64,000 nt of DNA from Polytrichum commune (GCA_950295325.1 OX485809.1:1364001-1428000); one strand, 5' to 3'. Counted from the stretch's first letter, positions 34,268-48,473 are shown. Notes: generated by a model not told the origin, from the sequence alone. Translations and numbers: made by a program.

Positions 34268-34400
34268 ATAGTTGGACCTATGTAAGGCAACATAGATGAT
34301 GACTTTAGAAGAAAAGTTTTTGGAAGTTTTGTCCTCATATACACTATGTTCGTTGAAGCTCTACTCTGATTTTCCCATTTAGTGAGGTTGGGCTAATAAT

Positions 34401-34996
34401 ATATGTGGGAAATCAATGAAGGTGATATTAAAATTCCTTTATGCTATGAATTTTGAACCATCAAAAGATCTAGGATTTCAGGATCTCAAAGAGTCAAAAG
34501 TGTCGGAAACTCTCGATGCAATCCCTCTTTAGTTTCTTAGTATTAAGAGATATCTCATGAGTGAGTGACCTCGATTGAATAGCAAGAGACTCTTCGAGTT
34601 CACTAAAAAAAACTATGCACGCTATGCACACCTTCAAGCATGCACTAATTAGCTTGAAATGCATGGTAAATGAGCATGTGTTCATGAATATAGTATCGCT
34701 TGGTCAAATAATTACATCTTGCTAATTTTGAGATTTGACAAAACAGTGCATGCTTCGGGAACAATACCACACACACTAAATTGGGATGATCAGTAGAGTA
34801 ATAGAGGTATTCAAGAAGTGATGATATAACCAAGGACTTCAAAACTCAAGTCACTACTACCAGTTAATGAGAAGAAGGAATACTCGTGGTTATAGTCACC
34901 AAAGATATCGACTAGCACCTCACCTCCGATCCCAAGGAGATTGTATTTTTCAAGAGCACGAGAAAACACTCACTTCCAATAACACCTCAACTGTAC
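34401..34996. other. Spacer between LINE-like element and Harbinger-like copy 2
   Basis: About 600 bases with no supported gene. Short open frames on the - strand (34494-34842) carry no recognisable motif. The segment may include the 5' untranslated region of the retroelement. Confidence 0.4.
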
Positions 34997-34999
34997 TAA

Positions 35000-36218
35000 G
35001 GGTCAAGCTCCATGTGCCGGTCCTGGTCCGTTTTTTAAATGGGTGAGAAACGGGTGACATCATCCAAAAAATGGGTGATGTCACCCATTTTATGCAGGTG
35101 TACTTCTATGTGGGGTGCCAGTTTATTTCGATTTCCTATTTTCTAACTAAATTTGGTGAGTGATAAGACATGACACTTTATGAAGGTCACCGGCAATGGA
35201 GGTCATCATCATTTAACTTTTCATATTTGATTTGCGCATTAATTTTCATACATTTATTGAATGAATTCCAAATTATGTGTTGTTGATATGCGTAGGTTGG
35301 TACTACTGTCATCTATGGGAATATGTAAATATTTATATATATTATTTTTTAAGTTGAAATTGTCATTGTACATTGTTTATAAGTGGTTTTTGATACATTT
35401 TTTTTATTAAACCCAACACGTAACATGGGCCATCATTAGTACACATTGACTATAATTAAGATAATGATAGTCTAGAATGAATTTAAAGTAAAAGCACATA
35501 GTTCATTATTTTGGCGTTAATAGATTTGAAAAAACAACATGCGTTTAGATGGTTTAGGGTTTGTTACATGGTTTAGGGTTTGCCTTGTAGAAGAATTGAA
35601 TTATAATAGAGGAGAGATTCCTCATGTGATTGTCAACATGTGGTTTAGCTTATTGATGCAATCCATGAATATTATGATTACTTTGGCCAAGTTTGGGTAA
35701 AAGGCTATAGCAGGACAACCTAATTTTAAATCATAATTAATCTAAGAATGTCAACAATTTTGATTAATGTTGACTACATTGTAAATTTCAAGTTACACTA
35801 ATTTAAAATAAATAAATGCAAGAGTATGTACTATACCCAAGTGCCCCCGGTTTTGGTAAGTAAATACCAAAATAGTCTTTTAAATATTTCATGAGTGTTT
35901 CCTTTGGTTTGTTTGTCTTATATATATATATATATATAGTTAAGATCTAGATTCTAAAAACATCATAAAATACACGTTCCCTAAGAGTACTCCTGAAAAG
36001 AAAGGAGCTTTCTAACCAACACATGTCCTTCTTGTGGCCATTAGGACCGCCGGTCCTTTGGCACCCGTTCTTGCACAACACAAAATGAGGGACACCCATC
36101 CATGGGGGGTACCGGTCCTTGGGTGAGAGGGATGGGCACATGGCACCACCCTCTTTTCACCAGCCCACCCATTTATTTTAAAAAAACGGTACTAGGACCG
36201 GCACATGGAACTTGGCCC
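35000..36218. mobile_element. PIF/Harbinger-like MITE, TAA target duplication, copy 2
   Basis: Begins GGGTCAAGCTCCATGTG, ends CACATGGAACTTGGCCC, and is flanked by TAA at 34997-34999 and 36219-36221. It is colinear with 26758-27602, including the GGGTGACATCATCC palindrome and the TCATGAGTGTTTCC block. It carries about 480 extra bases at roughly 35390-35865 and lacks about 60 bases near 36005. It is either the longer parent form or an element with an internal insertion. No transposase was recognised. Confidence 0.75.
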
Positions 36219-36221
36219 TAA

Positions 36222-39200
36222 GACTCTACCTCTATTCCATATGGTGGTTATAGTGCACATTGCAGAATTGAACTCTAAATCTTCATGAGGACCCCCCCCC
36301 CCCACCTTAATGACCCAAAATTGAACAACAAGACCCTTTTGGTGTTGAAAGTTGTAACTCCAAGTGGGGTATTTTTAAACAACCAATAGATCGTACCCCA
36401 AATTGTGCAAGCTTTGGTGTAGTCAATAAACCAAAGGAGTGCAAATGCACATTCAACATCTTCGATGGTCAAACAACGTAAGACTTTGCATTGTATTCAA
36501 CTCTAGAAGAATCCTCCTACGTAGAATTTAGACCATGGAGTACATCTAAAGATCAAACGTTGGACTAAGGTATGTGGGTGTTATTTGGTTTGCTTTTGCG
36601 TGCTCTTCAAATTCGATTGGTAATTTCTTAATGCTCTCCTATCGCGTTGATGCGTGCAAGCATGCATAGTAAAGCGCTCCATTACATTAAAACTATGTTG
36701 TTTATGGTCAAATGCGTGCAAATAATAGCAAATTGTTGTTTAAATTCAATATTTTTTCTCAGTGTCCTCTATTATTGTGTTTGGTACTTAAACATAGAGT
36801 ATCAAGATGATATTTTTTAAATCATTTTTATAGTAATATTCAAAAGGAAGTGACTACAATTAGTTTCAGACGTAAATTTTGTGATGTTAAATATTTTGAA
36901 TGTGGAATTTATTCTCATATTCCTTGACTTCAATGTAAACTTGAGGGCATCATCAGAAAGATAATAAAAAGTTGTTGATTTAATACGATTCTATATTGTT
37001 TAAAAAAAATTCAAGACAATTATTTGTTCAATATCGCCTACTTGCACATCACTTGCATTGTCTTCTAAAATATGTATACATTTTTTGAAAATTTTCTCTG
37101 AACATTTTTTTTTTGGTTTTTGTTATCAGGACATTGTTTTAAAGTTTAGTGATTTTTTCACAATATTCAAATTAGGACATAGTTATGAATCACTTTAGTG
37201 AACCTTCGGTGGGATCAAGAGTTGTCCACTTTACAATGCATGCGCCCTGATACAATTTTATTTAATTTTTAATTTTTTAATTTCTCCCCGTCATGCCAAA
37301 TTTCTAAGCATTCTACGTGCACCTTGATGACCTCACAAGTGACGTTTCGAGCTCATATTTCACACCATGAATGCATTTGGGTCATATATGAACCCAAGTT
37401 GCATCTATCTATCTATCTATATATATATATATAGAAATATATAGAAATATGTACATGTTTTTATTCATTTTTTTGAAGAGTTCATTTCTTTGACCAATGT
37501 TGCATACCTTGGACAACTGTCAAAATAACTACGGTTAACTAGGTTTTTTTCAATTCATTTTAGGGAACAACTATAGTTAACCAGAAAAATTCCAAGTACC
37601 ATTACATATTCAAAGAAGTTCACCTCTTGATTTGCTTCAGTTGAGGGTCTTTAATATGCTTAGGCCATTGAGGATCATCAATAAATGCTTTTATACAATC
37701 ACTCACAATGTTGGCCTCCATAAAAACATCCAAGTACATCACCAACACAAATAACACACTCGTGACATTACAACACTACTACAAATTTCCATGAATAAGT
37801 TGCGCTCAACTTTAGGTGACTAGATATTTAGTTCACTAGATAACACTATAGTTAACTAGAATTTTGGGTAGACTAAATTTTGAAAACTATAGTTAACTCT
37901 TTTTTTTTTGACAAGTCAATTCGCAAACAACTGTAGTTACAAAAGGCAACTAGTTAACTAATAGTTGAATTAGTTGGTTAATTATCCAAGGTCTGCAGTG
38001 TTGTCCATTTCATACCACCTCCCATAAAAACATTACAATCTACCTTAGATTGACATGCAAAGGCCAAAACAATCATGAAATTAACAGAAACACAAACAAC
38101 TCACATTTGTACGGTTACATTCCATTATATATGTGTCGATCTCCTTCAAAAAAAATCCTAACCCTAGGTCATTGAGTTCACCGTTTTTCGATACCAAAAT
38201 GCCCAAATGCATGTAGGCATTCAATAACATATATATATATATAAACCCCTCTTTAAACTTTCATCTCCCAACAAAACCCAATGAATGTTAATCGTATCCA
38301 ATAAACAAGGCAGCGCAATTACATAAGTGGGTGCACTAATTTTAGAGACCACACTAAATTAGTTGGCGAGTACTATCACGGGCCCATTCCTAGTTAATCG
38401 CGAGTCCCGACCTCTTGATTGAGGGTTGGTCCCATTGAACACGGCATTCATTTTTCTTTGACACAATGCACCGGCATCTTTAGCGAGTTCCAAAGAGACT
38501 TAAAGGCACTCCCATATGGTGAATCCCGGATGCTCATAATGACAACTAAGCTTAGCCTCCGCAAAGCATTTGAAATTACAAAAGGAGGGCGGATCATGAA
38601 GGCAAAGCATCACTCGGAGTGCGAGCCTTGAGAAACCGGCCCGAGCACTACTATATATGTACCACAAAAGATTGGGCGATTGTAATGATATTAAAGTCAT
38701 TGTATGGTTTGAAGCGGCCCTTCTTTTCAACACAAGTTTGACGATACCTTCGTAGTTATTCTTTCCCGAGTCGGGAGGCTTGAAATTTGAGGACTAGATT
38801 AGAATTTGTTGCACCAAAGTCCACATTCGGAATCTCGCCCCCCCCCCCCCTCAACCCCCCGGTGGGCCCCGCAAGCCTAGACCAAAGACATGGGTCGTTT
38901 CGAAAGCATTCACTATTTGTTACTAGAAAAAATTAAAAACAAATCATGTTTTGTCGTATAGCACATATTGTAATGGGGGCCCATGTCACTCAAAGTCTTG
39001 TTGGATTTATCCCCTGGTCCAAACCAATGTTGAACCAATGTATAAAGGTGAATGCATGGTATCAACAATCAACACTGATGATGATATCAAAGTTGAACTT
39101 ACATGTTGATATTCAGATTGTAGGATCGGTAAAATACATGATGTTTGATGGGTATCTCAAGGTGAAAGTATCTTTGTATATTTGAGTTATTATTTGGATC

Positions 39201-40370
39201 AATACCATCCTCAACCATGTTGACACTAGGGCGATTTTACCCATGTTCTTGCATGGTATATAGACCTGAATGGTACCGAAAACAAAGATACCATCAACCA
39301 TCCATGTTCTACTTGGTATCAAAAATATGTGAAGTCCTTGTTATAGATACATGAGTGGTGTTAAAATTAAGATGATATCAATCCAACGTTGCCAAACCTC
39401 GCAATATGGTATCGTTCCATGCACATTGAATCGATGTCTATTCATGCTTATTGTTGAATGATCACTATAAAATGTAAGTATATACAAAGTAAGTATATCA
39501 TTGAACCTTATGTTGGTTTCAAATACCTAGGCCTTGTGCACCTTGTCGATCTATTGATCTAAGGCACCTTCCCAAGTTATAGACTTGGTGTCATTAAACT
39601 TGACATCATGGATTTCCGGGCCATGATTGTTTGTGCTAGTTATAGAGTTACAATTGGTGATTGTACGTTGCAAATATAAATCCATAAGCAATGATTGTAT
39701 ATAAATACATAGTAGATAGTGGAATCAAAATTCATGTATCTTTTGAATCCTACGCTTACATAATGACTTTGAGAGTTGGGATTAGAGTAATCGATATATC
39801 TACGTTAAAAATGAAAGGACGAGATCTCTTATTGTGCTCTTGGCTTCCTCATGGATCTTGGTTTTGGTCTTGCCTCCCGCATTGTTGTATAATATTATCC
39901 AATAATCAACTCATTTACATTGTTCTAAATAAAACAAATACTACAAGTAGATGAGCCTTTGGTAACTAGAAACTTGTCTTGCGTCCCTGGAAAATTTGCA
40001 AATCAATCACAACGGTAGGTTTACATTGTTCTTCCAACCGTTGCATGAGGATTGCCTAGGACCCATACACTGGTCGTGAAAACAAACATACAAATAAACA
40101 AATGAAAGAGTGAAAGTTTTGCCTGAGGACAAGTTTGAACTAGTGTGTAATACAACTAACTCCTAGAGGTGGGCCCCTACAACCATGTTACCAGACTAGA
40201 CTTTTCAAAATCTTTGGTGTCCACTATCTCGCAACTAGAGTTACAATACTTTGAATTCCACTAGGTCTTCTATAAAAATAAGTAAGATTTGTATTTGGAA
40301 TTGACATAAATTTACAACTTAAGTCCACGATGGACGAGAGAGAGAGAGAGAGGTCTATGAACGGGGAGGA
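36222..40370. other. Gene-free AT-rich region with poly-C tracts
   Basis: No gene is supported. It contains a C11 tract at about 36291 and a C13 tract at about 38838, a CTAT/TA microsatellite at about 37405-37440, and ACTATAGTTAAC-type motifs repeated in both orientations at 37517-37590 and 37840-37985 (MITE-like). Frames at 38419-38631, 38946-39185 and 39691-39954 have no recognisable domain. Confidence 0.4.
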
Positions 40371-40588
40371 CTGAGTATCCCAATTAGTGTGTGTTATTAT
40401 TTGGAGTTATGCAGTGCTATAACTATTTATGGAGAATGTAATATTTTACCAAGCAAAGTCAATTGTGTTCTATACTATCCGAACAACCTAATGAACTTTT
40501 GTTAGTAAAATCGAACTCATGAGTAAGATGTTATTGCACTGCGTAACTCCAAACAGTAACACACACTCATTGGGATAATCAATGTAGT
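40371..40588. mobile_element. MITE, GATTATCCCAATTAGTG family
   Basis: Long imperfect terminal inverted repeats: the left end runs GAGTATCCCAATTAGTGTG and the right end, complemented, GATTATCCCAATGAGTGTG. Both extend through TTTGGAGTTA and GCAGTGC. Inside are two inverted AATCGAACTCATGAG-like segments. There is no coding capacity. A fragment of the 12.6-kb dispersed repeat follows it at 40590-40760. Confidence 0.7.
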
Positions 40589-41777
40589 TACACCGGTTGA
40601 GATTAAAAGTTCATGAAAATCACCTATCCTTTTAGAATAGTCTAGAGAATATGCCTCAATTTCATAAAGGAAAACCAATACTTGTCAACATGTAACCGGT
40701 TGGACTTGGAAACACTAGGATTTCAACCGATTATGCCCAAGATCCTTCCCAGACACTGTTGGGGGTCAAAGGAGGCGGCAAAAATACTTTAGAGTACTAA
40801 ATTAATGAACGAGCCACAAGATGTGCATTGAGTGCTCTATTGCGCTTCACAAGCCACATTTCATGGGATCTCTAACTTGAAGGGACAAGGAAAGCATGGT
40901 TTCCCATGGAATTATAAATAATGTTGATGCATCTTAAATGGTTACTTTTTGCGACTAGCCTACTTCCCCTTGGATATGAAATGAGCGATTAGTACGAGAT
41001 TGTTAGGAAATCAAATTTTCGGGTTGGAGCCACTTTCGTCATAATTTTGAGAACTCATATGAATATCTTATTCACCATCAAAGTGAAGATTCTCATGCTC
41101 ATTAAGTGGTTATACAGATCCTTCCAATCATGTTGACTATTGACAATAGCCTCGAGAAAGCTCACAATCTAGGTGTCAACATTGAAGAGAGCTTCAATGA
41201 CCAAGTAAAGGTCTTGATGAGTATGTAGCTGGCTTCATAGATTTGGTGAAGGTTTTAAACTTGTAAAATGCCCACACATTTCAATGTGGTTGAAGCACAT
41301 CATTCTCTTTGTGGACATGATGTTTTAATTATGCAATGTATTTGTGAATGTGACATGTAGCATCCCTGTTTATTCATGGACTCGTTGATAAGGCTATCAT
41401 CAAGGTGGCAGCTAAATCACCAAGAACTACTTACCCACCGACTTAGAGTGATTGTACCACTTATTAGGAGCCAAAATAGGTGTTTGATTAAGGAAACTAA
41501 CCGAATTGGCCTCATCGATCTTACACCTTGTCCTCAACCCTTTAGCTCATTAGGATTGAAACTGTCATGTGTTAGTGCAAACATACATCATGGTGTAGAT
41601 AACCATGAACTGTTCCTCCACCTCCTCAAGAATCTCGTCATTGGAGCTATCATAGGAAGAAAGCCACATATCGTTGTCCATATTTTCATAAACCCTAAAG
41701 GAAATATGAAGAGTGGATAGTCTACTGAAGCAAGATGAAGACTTGTTGAAGATGTTGGTCTGCAACTATCAGTCTAC

Positions 41778-42266
41778 TACACTCTAAACTCCATAGTATC
41801 ACACTTGTGACAACCAAAGTGCATGTGATATTACAACGTTTTGTAGTGTTAACATGGGTGTGTGATGCTATAGAATTAGTGTAGCATGTGACATGATGAA
41901 ATAACACAAAGGAGATGTGAGGACAACTTGAATTCGTTCTCCCATCATCTATGCTAGTGTGGTCCACTCCACTTGGATTTCCTAGGCAATGTGGCGGACG
42001 CATACACCAACATTCAACAAGTGGCAAAAGAAGAAGAAAAAAAATAAGAAGGAGAAGAAGAAGAAGGTGACACTCCACATGGCACAATGGGAGGGCGTGG
42101 GTTGACTTCTTGGTTGGTTTGCATTAATGACAAATTTCATGATAAAAGGGAGAGAAACGTGACAATAAGGAGTGAGATTTGAACTACGAACATCCGTTCC
42201 CCAAGGTTTGGCATATTAAAGAATGTGTGACATTACGGAGGTTGATATTACGGAGTTTAAGGTGTA
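41778..42266. mobile_element. MITE with TACAC...TAAACTCC termini
   Basis: The left end is TACACTCTAAACTCCATAG and the right end, complemented, TACACCTTAAACTCCGTAAT. The left interior (GTGACAACCAAAGTGCATG) recurs inverted at about 50935-51110, showing a second, partial copy. About 489 bp. A GAAGAAGAAAA tract lies inside. Confidence 0.55.
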
Positions 42267-45200
42267 CTTGCTTATGTGGTGTGCTTACGTGGCTGCTATA
42301 TTGAATAAAGAGTTGAGCTAGAACCCAAGTTAGAGCGGTGACTGTGTAATTATAATGAAATAGAGATTGTGTACTTGTTGTGCTCAAATGTTGGTTGGTG
42401 ACAGACCCAAGTAGTTAGCCCTTGCTATCTGACATGCTATGTTAGGGATTTGGGTGAACTAACCCATACACACGTTCCTTGTTGAATGCCTAAACCCTTG
42501 CCTCCAAAAAACCAATGTACATGTTAGTTCGCCCTAACCCTATGTCAGGAACCTCAAATCCGAAGATTTTAAGTCTAAACTCTCAAACACAAGATGGGGG
42601 ACTGATGATGCATTGAGATATGGTCTAAGACCGAGTCATTCTTCCGGATAACTTTACTAAGTGACATAAGTCGTAACATTGTAAATCCCTAATGCCCAAA
42701 TTATTGTTTTCAAGGAATGACAAACAATGCCAGGTTTAAAATTAGTGTTGGTGACACTACACGGGCGGTTTACAATTAGTGTTGAGCAAGACAAATGGAG
42801 CTGGTGACACTAAATACAATAGTTAGTATAGTAATGTTATATTATGATGTTTATGCTGGATATATATATATACCCATTGAGATGATTTGAATATAATAAG
42901 ACTTAAAGGGTAATGACGTAGACTCCATGTTGCTAATAAATGAAACGGGAGGTCTGAGACCTAGTTGACTCTTACTCTTTTTGTACATTATTGGGAGTCA
43001 TCAGAGTTGCCAATGACTTACCAAGTCATCCAATTTCAACCGATAGTCAGACTCGACTTGGACTTTGGTTACAAGCAATTGATGCATGGCCACTTGTGTC
43101 CCTACCACTAATATTACCCAAGATGAAAACGCGGTTAATTAGATTACATTTTTCATGTTCTCTTTTTTAAGGTTATTTGACTCCATAATCAACATCAAAG
43201 ATCCCGAATTAGTCTAGGGAGATGCATTTGAGAACGATTTAACATAAGTCTATGGGATTGAATTTATGTTAGACCTTCTTTATCTCAATGTTGGTGGTGG
43301 GGACCCAACTCAAAGAGGCGGGTGCCTAGCTAGGTCCATATACACTTACGTACGTAACTTATCTTGTGGAGATGGTCGCAACTTATCTAGCAAACTTGAG
43401 TTTAGCTTTTTGACTACCCATGCATATGTGGACAATGTATTGAAGTATCGGTTTCTTTTGTTATATGTTGAATTTGGGCATGCATCATCAGCATGTCCTT
43501 TTATAGTTGTTGTGTCATTCCAGTTTATCCCAGGTAACTTCATTTTGGGTCTTTGACCTTGATGTAGGTGTTAAGTTGGCTATAACTAACAATATATGGG
43601 TTTTCAGTAACAATCATTGCGTTTATCATTCTCCTTGGTAGGTGTTGTGAACGTATACCCATATTATCAACTTGAAGTTCAAACATAATCATGAATTATC
43701 GTAGACCTCCATTGGTTTCTCTCGTTGAAACATGATAGAGACCTTCTATTCATGCCATTGTATTATCTGTTAAACCTAAACCCTCGCTGGTTCTCCCGAG
43801 GTGGTTGTGTTTTGGTTGCTTTCTTGCAATTGATTTTTCGAAATGTGACAAAAGAAGAAGAAGATAACCCTAAACCCTATTGGAGCCATTGCGATTTCCA
43901 ATGAGTTCGTGAAATTTGGCCAAGTGGCAATTCTCCAATATCAAAAGCTATATTCCTTTGGGAAAAACCTTTTTCCCCAACATAAAATCAATAGCCTTGC
44001 TTGAGGGTGTTGTGGAATTGGGAGTAACTTGGGATATGTCCCCACACAATGCTCGTGGGATCCTCCCATCACCAAATTTCAACATTGGATTTGGTGACTA
44101 GAAAGTTGGTCAAGCAAGGAAGTTGCCATCAACACCATATTCAAATACCTCACCCATCTTGTTGCGATTGTGTTGCTACAACTTAGTTTTGCCTTCCTAT
44201 AAATGAATCCCATCTTAATCTAACTTGATCTCACTATTGTAGACGATCTCAACTTTCTATGGCCAATTACGAGGTCATACCAACAACTTTAAGCATACTT
44301 CAAGATAGAAGCTATTCCCAAGTTTCCACTTTCACATTCTTAAGGTCGAGTCCTCCATAGTCGACCATGTCCATCTAACTGTCCACTAGGGTCATGCAAT
44401 GTTGACATGAATGAGATCTATAATTTTTAGGCAAATGGAATTACGGTTTATGTGGTGGCGGCTTACGATTGATTACCTTCGTAAGAATGTTGACAAACTG
44501 TTGTAGCCAAGCACTAGCATTTAGACGAGCGGTTATGGGTTACCCTATAGATCGACTATATGTTACCCTAACTTGACCGTTTCAAAAATTGTAGCAATTT
44601 TCATATTTATGATTATTTTGCACTCTCCTTAGAATTTGTTTTTCTCTCTGCAAGAAAAAATAACCCCCCGCTATTATTCCTCCTAAATAGATGCAAACTC
44701 TCTTGTTTTACTAGTTATAGATCCTCAACCTTACACGGTTGCCACAAATCCTTTACCACTTTTACCATGACTAATACACGATGGTCCAATCTACCAAATA
44801 GTGTAGACCACAACTTCAATTTTAAGCATCCACATTCCACAATTGTTGAGGACCATATTGATCTCTTTATGACGAGCTCACTAATTTCTTCTCATCTAAA
44901 AGTGGTGTATACTACACAACACGATTTGGTGTTTAAGGCTAGGTAGGTTATGTTATGTGTGTTATGAAAGCCAATCAATGAAAAGGACAATGCGTATATG
45001 TCAATGTGGCACCACTATTTTCACTATTGAGCATGAGATAGGTTGTGCTCAAATTATGATGTATTATAATAGTATGTAAATATGACGTACTCATATTGTT
45101 CGACATCACCTTTTGTGCCACTTGTTGGGACCATGTCTTTATTGATACATGAATGATGCCAAGGCACATGACACATCCAAAACATGACTAAGCTTATAAC

Positions 45201-45988
45201 AAAAATGGAATTATATGATATGATATGATATGATATTATATATTAAATGACAAGGCCGTAGGGTAGCATGCAAGGTAACGTTAGGTGGGTTTGCTACATC
45301 ACAACTATTTCAATCATATACTTCCCTTATTCATGTCCCTTATTGTTGGCCACAACAACATAAGTCACCACCCCACATTGGCCCCAATGAATGTCACAAA
45401 CACTCTAAAATATTGTAGAGGAACTTCCCATATTCCCAATGAGGCAAGCTTGAGAACGGCCACACGTCAATCTTGTGTAGATGGATGAGCAATACCTAGG
45501 ACAATTATTGTTCGATTCGTAAGTTATTCCCTATATAAAGGGGCATTGTGCATGTGTTATTCCTAGTTCATAGTGAAAGTGCCCATTGCTAAGTATTGTT
45601 AATGTCGTGCTACTTGTGATATTGTTAGTATGACATAATGGTATCATAGAGGGCTCCTTGTTTCATTCTTACATGTGTCAAAATATAGTTTCCACATGGG
45701 TTTCTGACACCATGCAATTATTAAGGAGGGAAATCATTAGTTTGTGTCGAAATAGAGAACCCTTTGTGATACTTGAATGAATATGAACCTCTTAATGGAA
45801 TTAAAAGACCTCGCCTCATAAATAACCAACCGAAATGCTTCATTATCCAAGTGGATCGATTCTGATTGAGAATGATGGATCCAACCATCCTGTGACACAC
45901 ACACAAGTTTGGCCACTTTTGAAAACACGAGTGACACGTGGTCCAATAAGTACCACATTTCTCTTTGTTGGGGGAGGGGGTTTGCCAA
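42267..45988. other. Gene-free region
   Basis: 42700-42835 is a fragment of the CTACACTAAATAT MITE family (shared GGTGACACTA and TATTGAGCAAG-type blocks with 48685-49072). A TATGA microsatellite lies at about 45212-45235. Frames at 43266-43556 and 43916-44101 have no recognisable domain. Confidence 0.4.
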
Positions 45989-45991
45989 CTA

Positions 45992-46461
<470 letters not shown>

Positions 46462-46873
46462 ATATATATATATATATATACCAATTTGCAAAATATTTTT
46501 CATACATCTATGTTTTCTCTTTGTAGTAATCTAGCTTACATCAAATTTTCCAGCCAATCGGGAAGGTCGACGGTGTAGCAATGTATCGATGAGCATGGGA
46601 CAAGTGGCATGCCCACTTGGACCAAAGTTAATTGAGGTGGCTATAATTATATCACCACCAAAGGGTCGCAAATGTGCTTGGGGTCTTGGAAGTCACGTTT
46701 TCAAGATATTTGATTCGATGCCTTTTCCCGTAACTTGAGGTGAAAGGATGAAGGACGTGACAAGTGATCGAAAGTCAAGTCGTGGTGGACTTATTGGGGA
46801 GCTTCCACCATGTGACATTAGGAATTTATGCGTGGTTTTGGGCCTTGGGAGGCAAATAATTAGGAGAGGACAT

Positions 46874-47185
46874 GGTAATTATCCCAATTAGTGTGTGTTA
46901 CAATTAGGACGGGTAAAAACACTACACTAATTATCCCAATTAGTGTGTGTTACTATTAGGACAGGGAAAAAACACTACACTAATTATCCCAATTAGTGCA
47001 TGTTACTATTAGGAGCTACACAATGCAATAACATCTTACTCAGGAGTTCGATTTTTACTAATGAAAGTTCAAACATTGTGGGCAATAAATCACTTTGCTT
47101 GGTAAAATACTACGTTCTCGTTAAATAGTTATAGCATTGCGTAATCTTGAATATTGACACGTACTAAATGGGATTATCGTTGTAA
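46874..47185. mobile_element. MITE with triplicated left terminus
   Basis: The TAATTATCCCAATTAGTG terminus occurs three times in a row at about 46876, 46920 and 46980, spaced about 45 and 60 bases apart and separated by GGGAAAAA-type links. It is followed by one normal interior (GCAATAACATCTTACTCAG ... GTTATAGCATTGCG) and one right end. It belongs to the family at 15458-15658 and looks like a slipped or nested insertion at the terminus. Confidence 0.65.
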
Positions 47186-47970
47186 CTGCATGAGGTATTG
47201 TAAGGTGTGATGCCATGTTACTCAAGGGGTGCCCTTTCATTGAGCTTTAAGGAACAAATTTCTCAAGATGCAATATGCTATAATAGGGCATCGTACCTTA
47301 ATTAAGGTAGATTGTGGGTGTTAATGAACACCTAGGTCCCCCCCCCCAATTTTGATGACTATTGAGTTTAGAACGGTTAATACATTTTGAGCACTTGCTC
47401 CAATATGTTTTACAACTTGTAATCCAAGACATGGTTGAGCATGGTCAAACATATATATATATATCAAGTACATGTGTTTGATTAAGATAAATGTCCAAAT
47501 AAGGCATGTGTACCTCACTACCTACTATGCTTAAAGTGGTTGAAATGAAAGCAATGTTTCATAAAAGTAGTCTCCCCCCCCCCCCCCATGAACTATTATT
47601 TAAGAAAGCCCACCTCCTAGAAGGTAGGAAATACACCTACCCTATCACATGGTAAAAAAAAAGGGGCTCATGTTCATGTCGGTGCAAACAAAACATATTG
47701 ATGTTATTTTATATTATATATATCATCAAAGTAAATGCCATAACTAAAATTTGGAGTAGACAACATATCGGAAAAAGGCCATGGCAACATGTCATGTTCT
47801 TTGAGTTGCCCCCAAGCAATCTTACCTAAGGTGAAAACATATTCAACTCTATTATAACACAAAAATTGATTCTTATAGTTGACTTGAATACGAAATTAGA
47901 ATCATGGAACCTAAATTATGGGTCAAGTGAGGCCTGATGGAATTGGTTCAATTGAGTCCCATTGAGATGA
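47186..47970. other. Gene-free spacer with poly-C tracts
   Basis: C tracts of about 10 at 47338 and 14 at 47574, plus a short TA repeat at about 47452. I see no gene. Confidence 0.4.
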
Positions 47971-47974
47971 ATTA

Positions 47975-48473
47975 GGGTCACTTCACACACGAGCCAAGAG
48001 CCGTGACTATGAAATTGTGAGAGCCCAAAAGAAAGTGTCCAAAGGCCATCCCAAGACACCTCCAAAATCATGTAGTGTGTTCACGGATCCTCAAGTGTAG
48101 TGTGAACCCATCTATGACCAGGCCCTAAGCCAAATGCTATTTCAATGAATTTCTATCCATGCATGTCCTCGCACGTGATAAAATAGAATATATCCACGGT
48201 TGTGAGCGTTCGGAGTGCCATGGTCTCCCGGTTTTGTGTCAGGCCTACCTCCAAAAGATGGTTTTTGAAAATAGCCCAAGTGACCATGAAACATGACCCA
48301 TTGGATGCCATGTAGGAATCCGTGTAGACTTTACATCCATCTTGCATTCACATACTCTGTTGGTCCCTCAAGCATAGTGTGAAGGGAACTTGGACCGGGT
48401 CCTCCTTTTGCACCAATGAGAGTGCTTGAAGTGTAATGGTCATGGGCTCTCAGTCTTGTGTGTGAAATGGTCC
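47975..48473. mobile_element. MITE with TTCACAC termini, TTA target duplication
   Basis: A 499-bp element begins GGGTCACTTCACACAC and, complemented, ends GGACCATTTCACACAC. TTA flanks both ends (47972-47974, 48474-48476). The inverted arms extend inward (GAGCCGTGACTAT versus GAGCCCATGACCAT). The 3-bp TTA duplication again suggests PIF/Harbinger mobilisation. Interior TAGTGTGAA segments may reflect a nested second element. Confidence 0.7.

Larger units (their letters stand above)
29460..34400 (-). mobile_element. Decayed non-LTR retroelement (LINE-like), antisense
   Basis: Read on the - strand, an almost continuous series of coding-like blocks runs from a possible start at 34267 to about 29534, broken by stops and frameshifts. 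In order they are an ORF1-like part, a conserved part of unknown function, an RNase H domain, a C-x2-C...H...C zinc motif and a C-terminal block. The 3' end is an A-rich simple tail (plus-strand TTTTTATTTTTATTTTTA near 29476-29500), as in LINEs. No LTRs were seen. I did not find a YADD-type reverse transcriptase core, so this domain is probably deleted. The 5' boundary is approximate. Confidence 0.7.
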
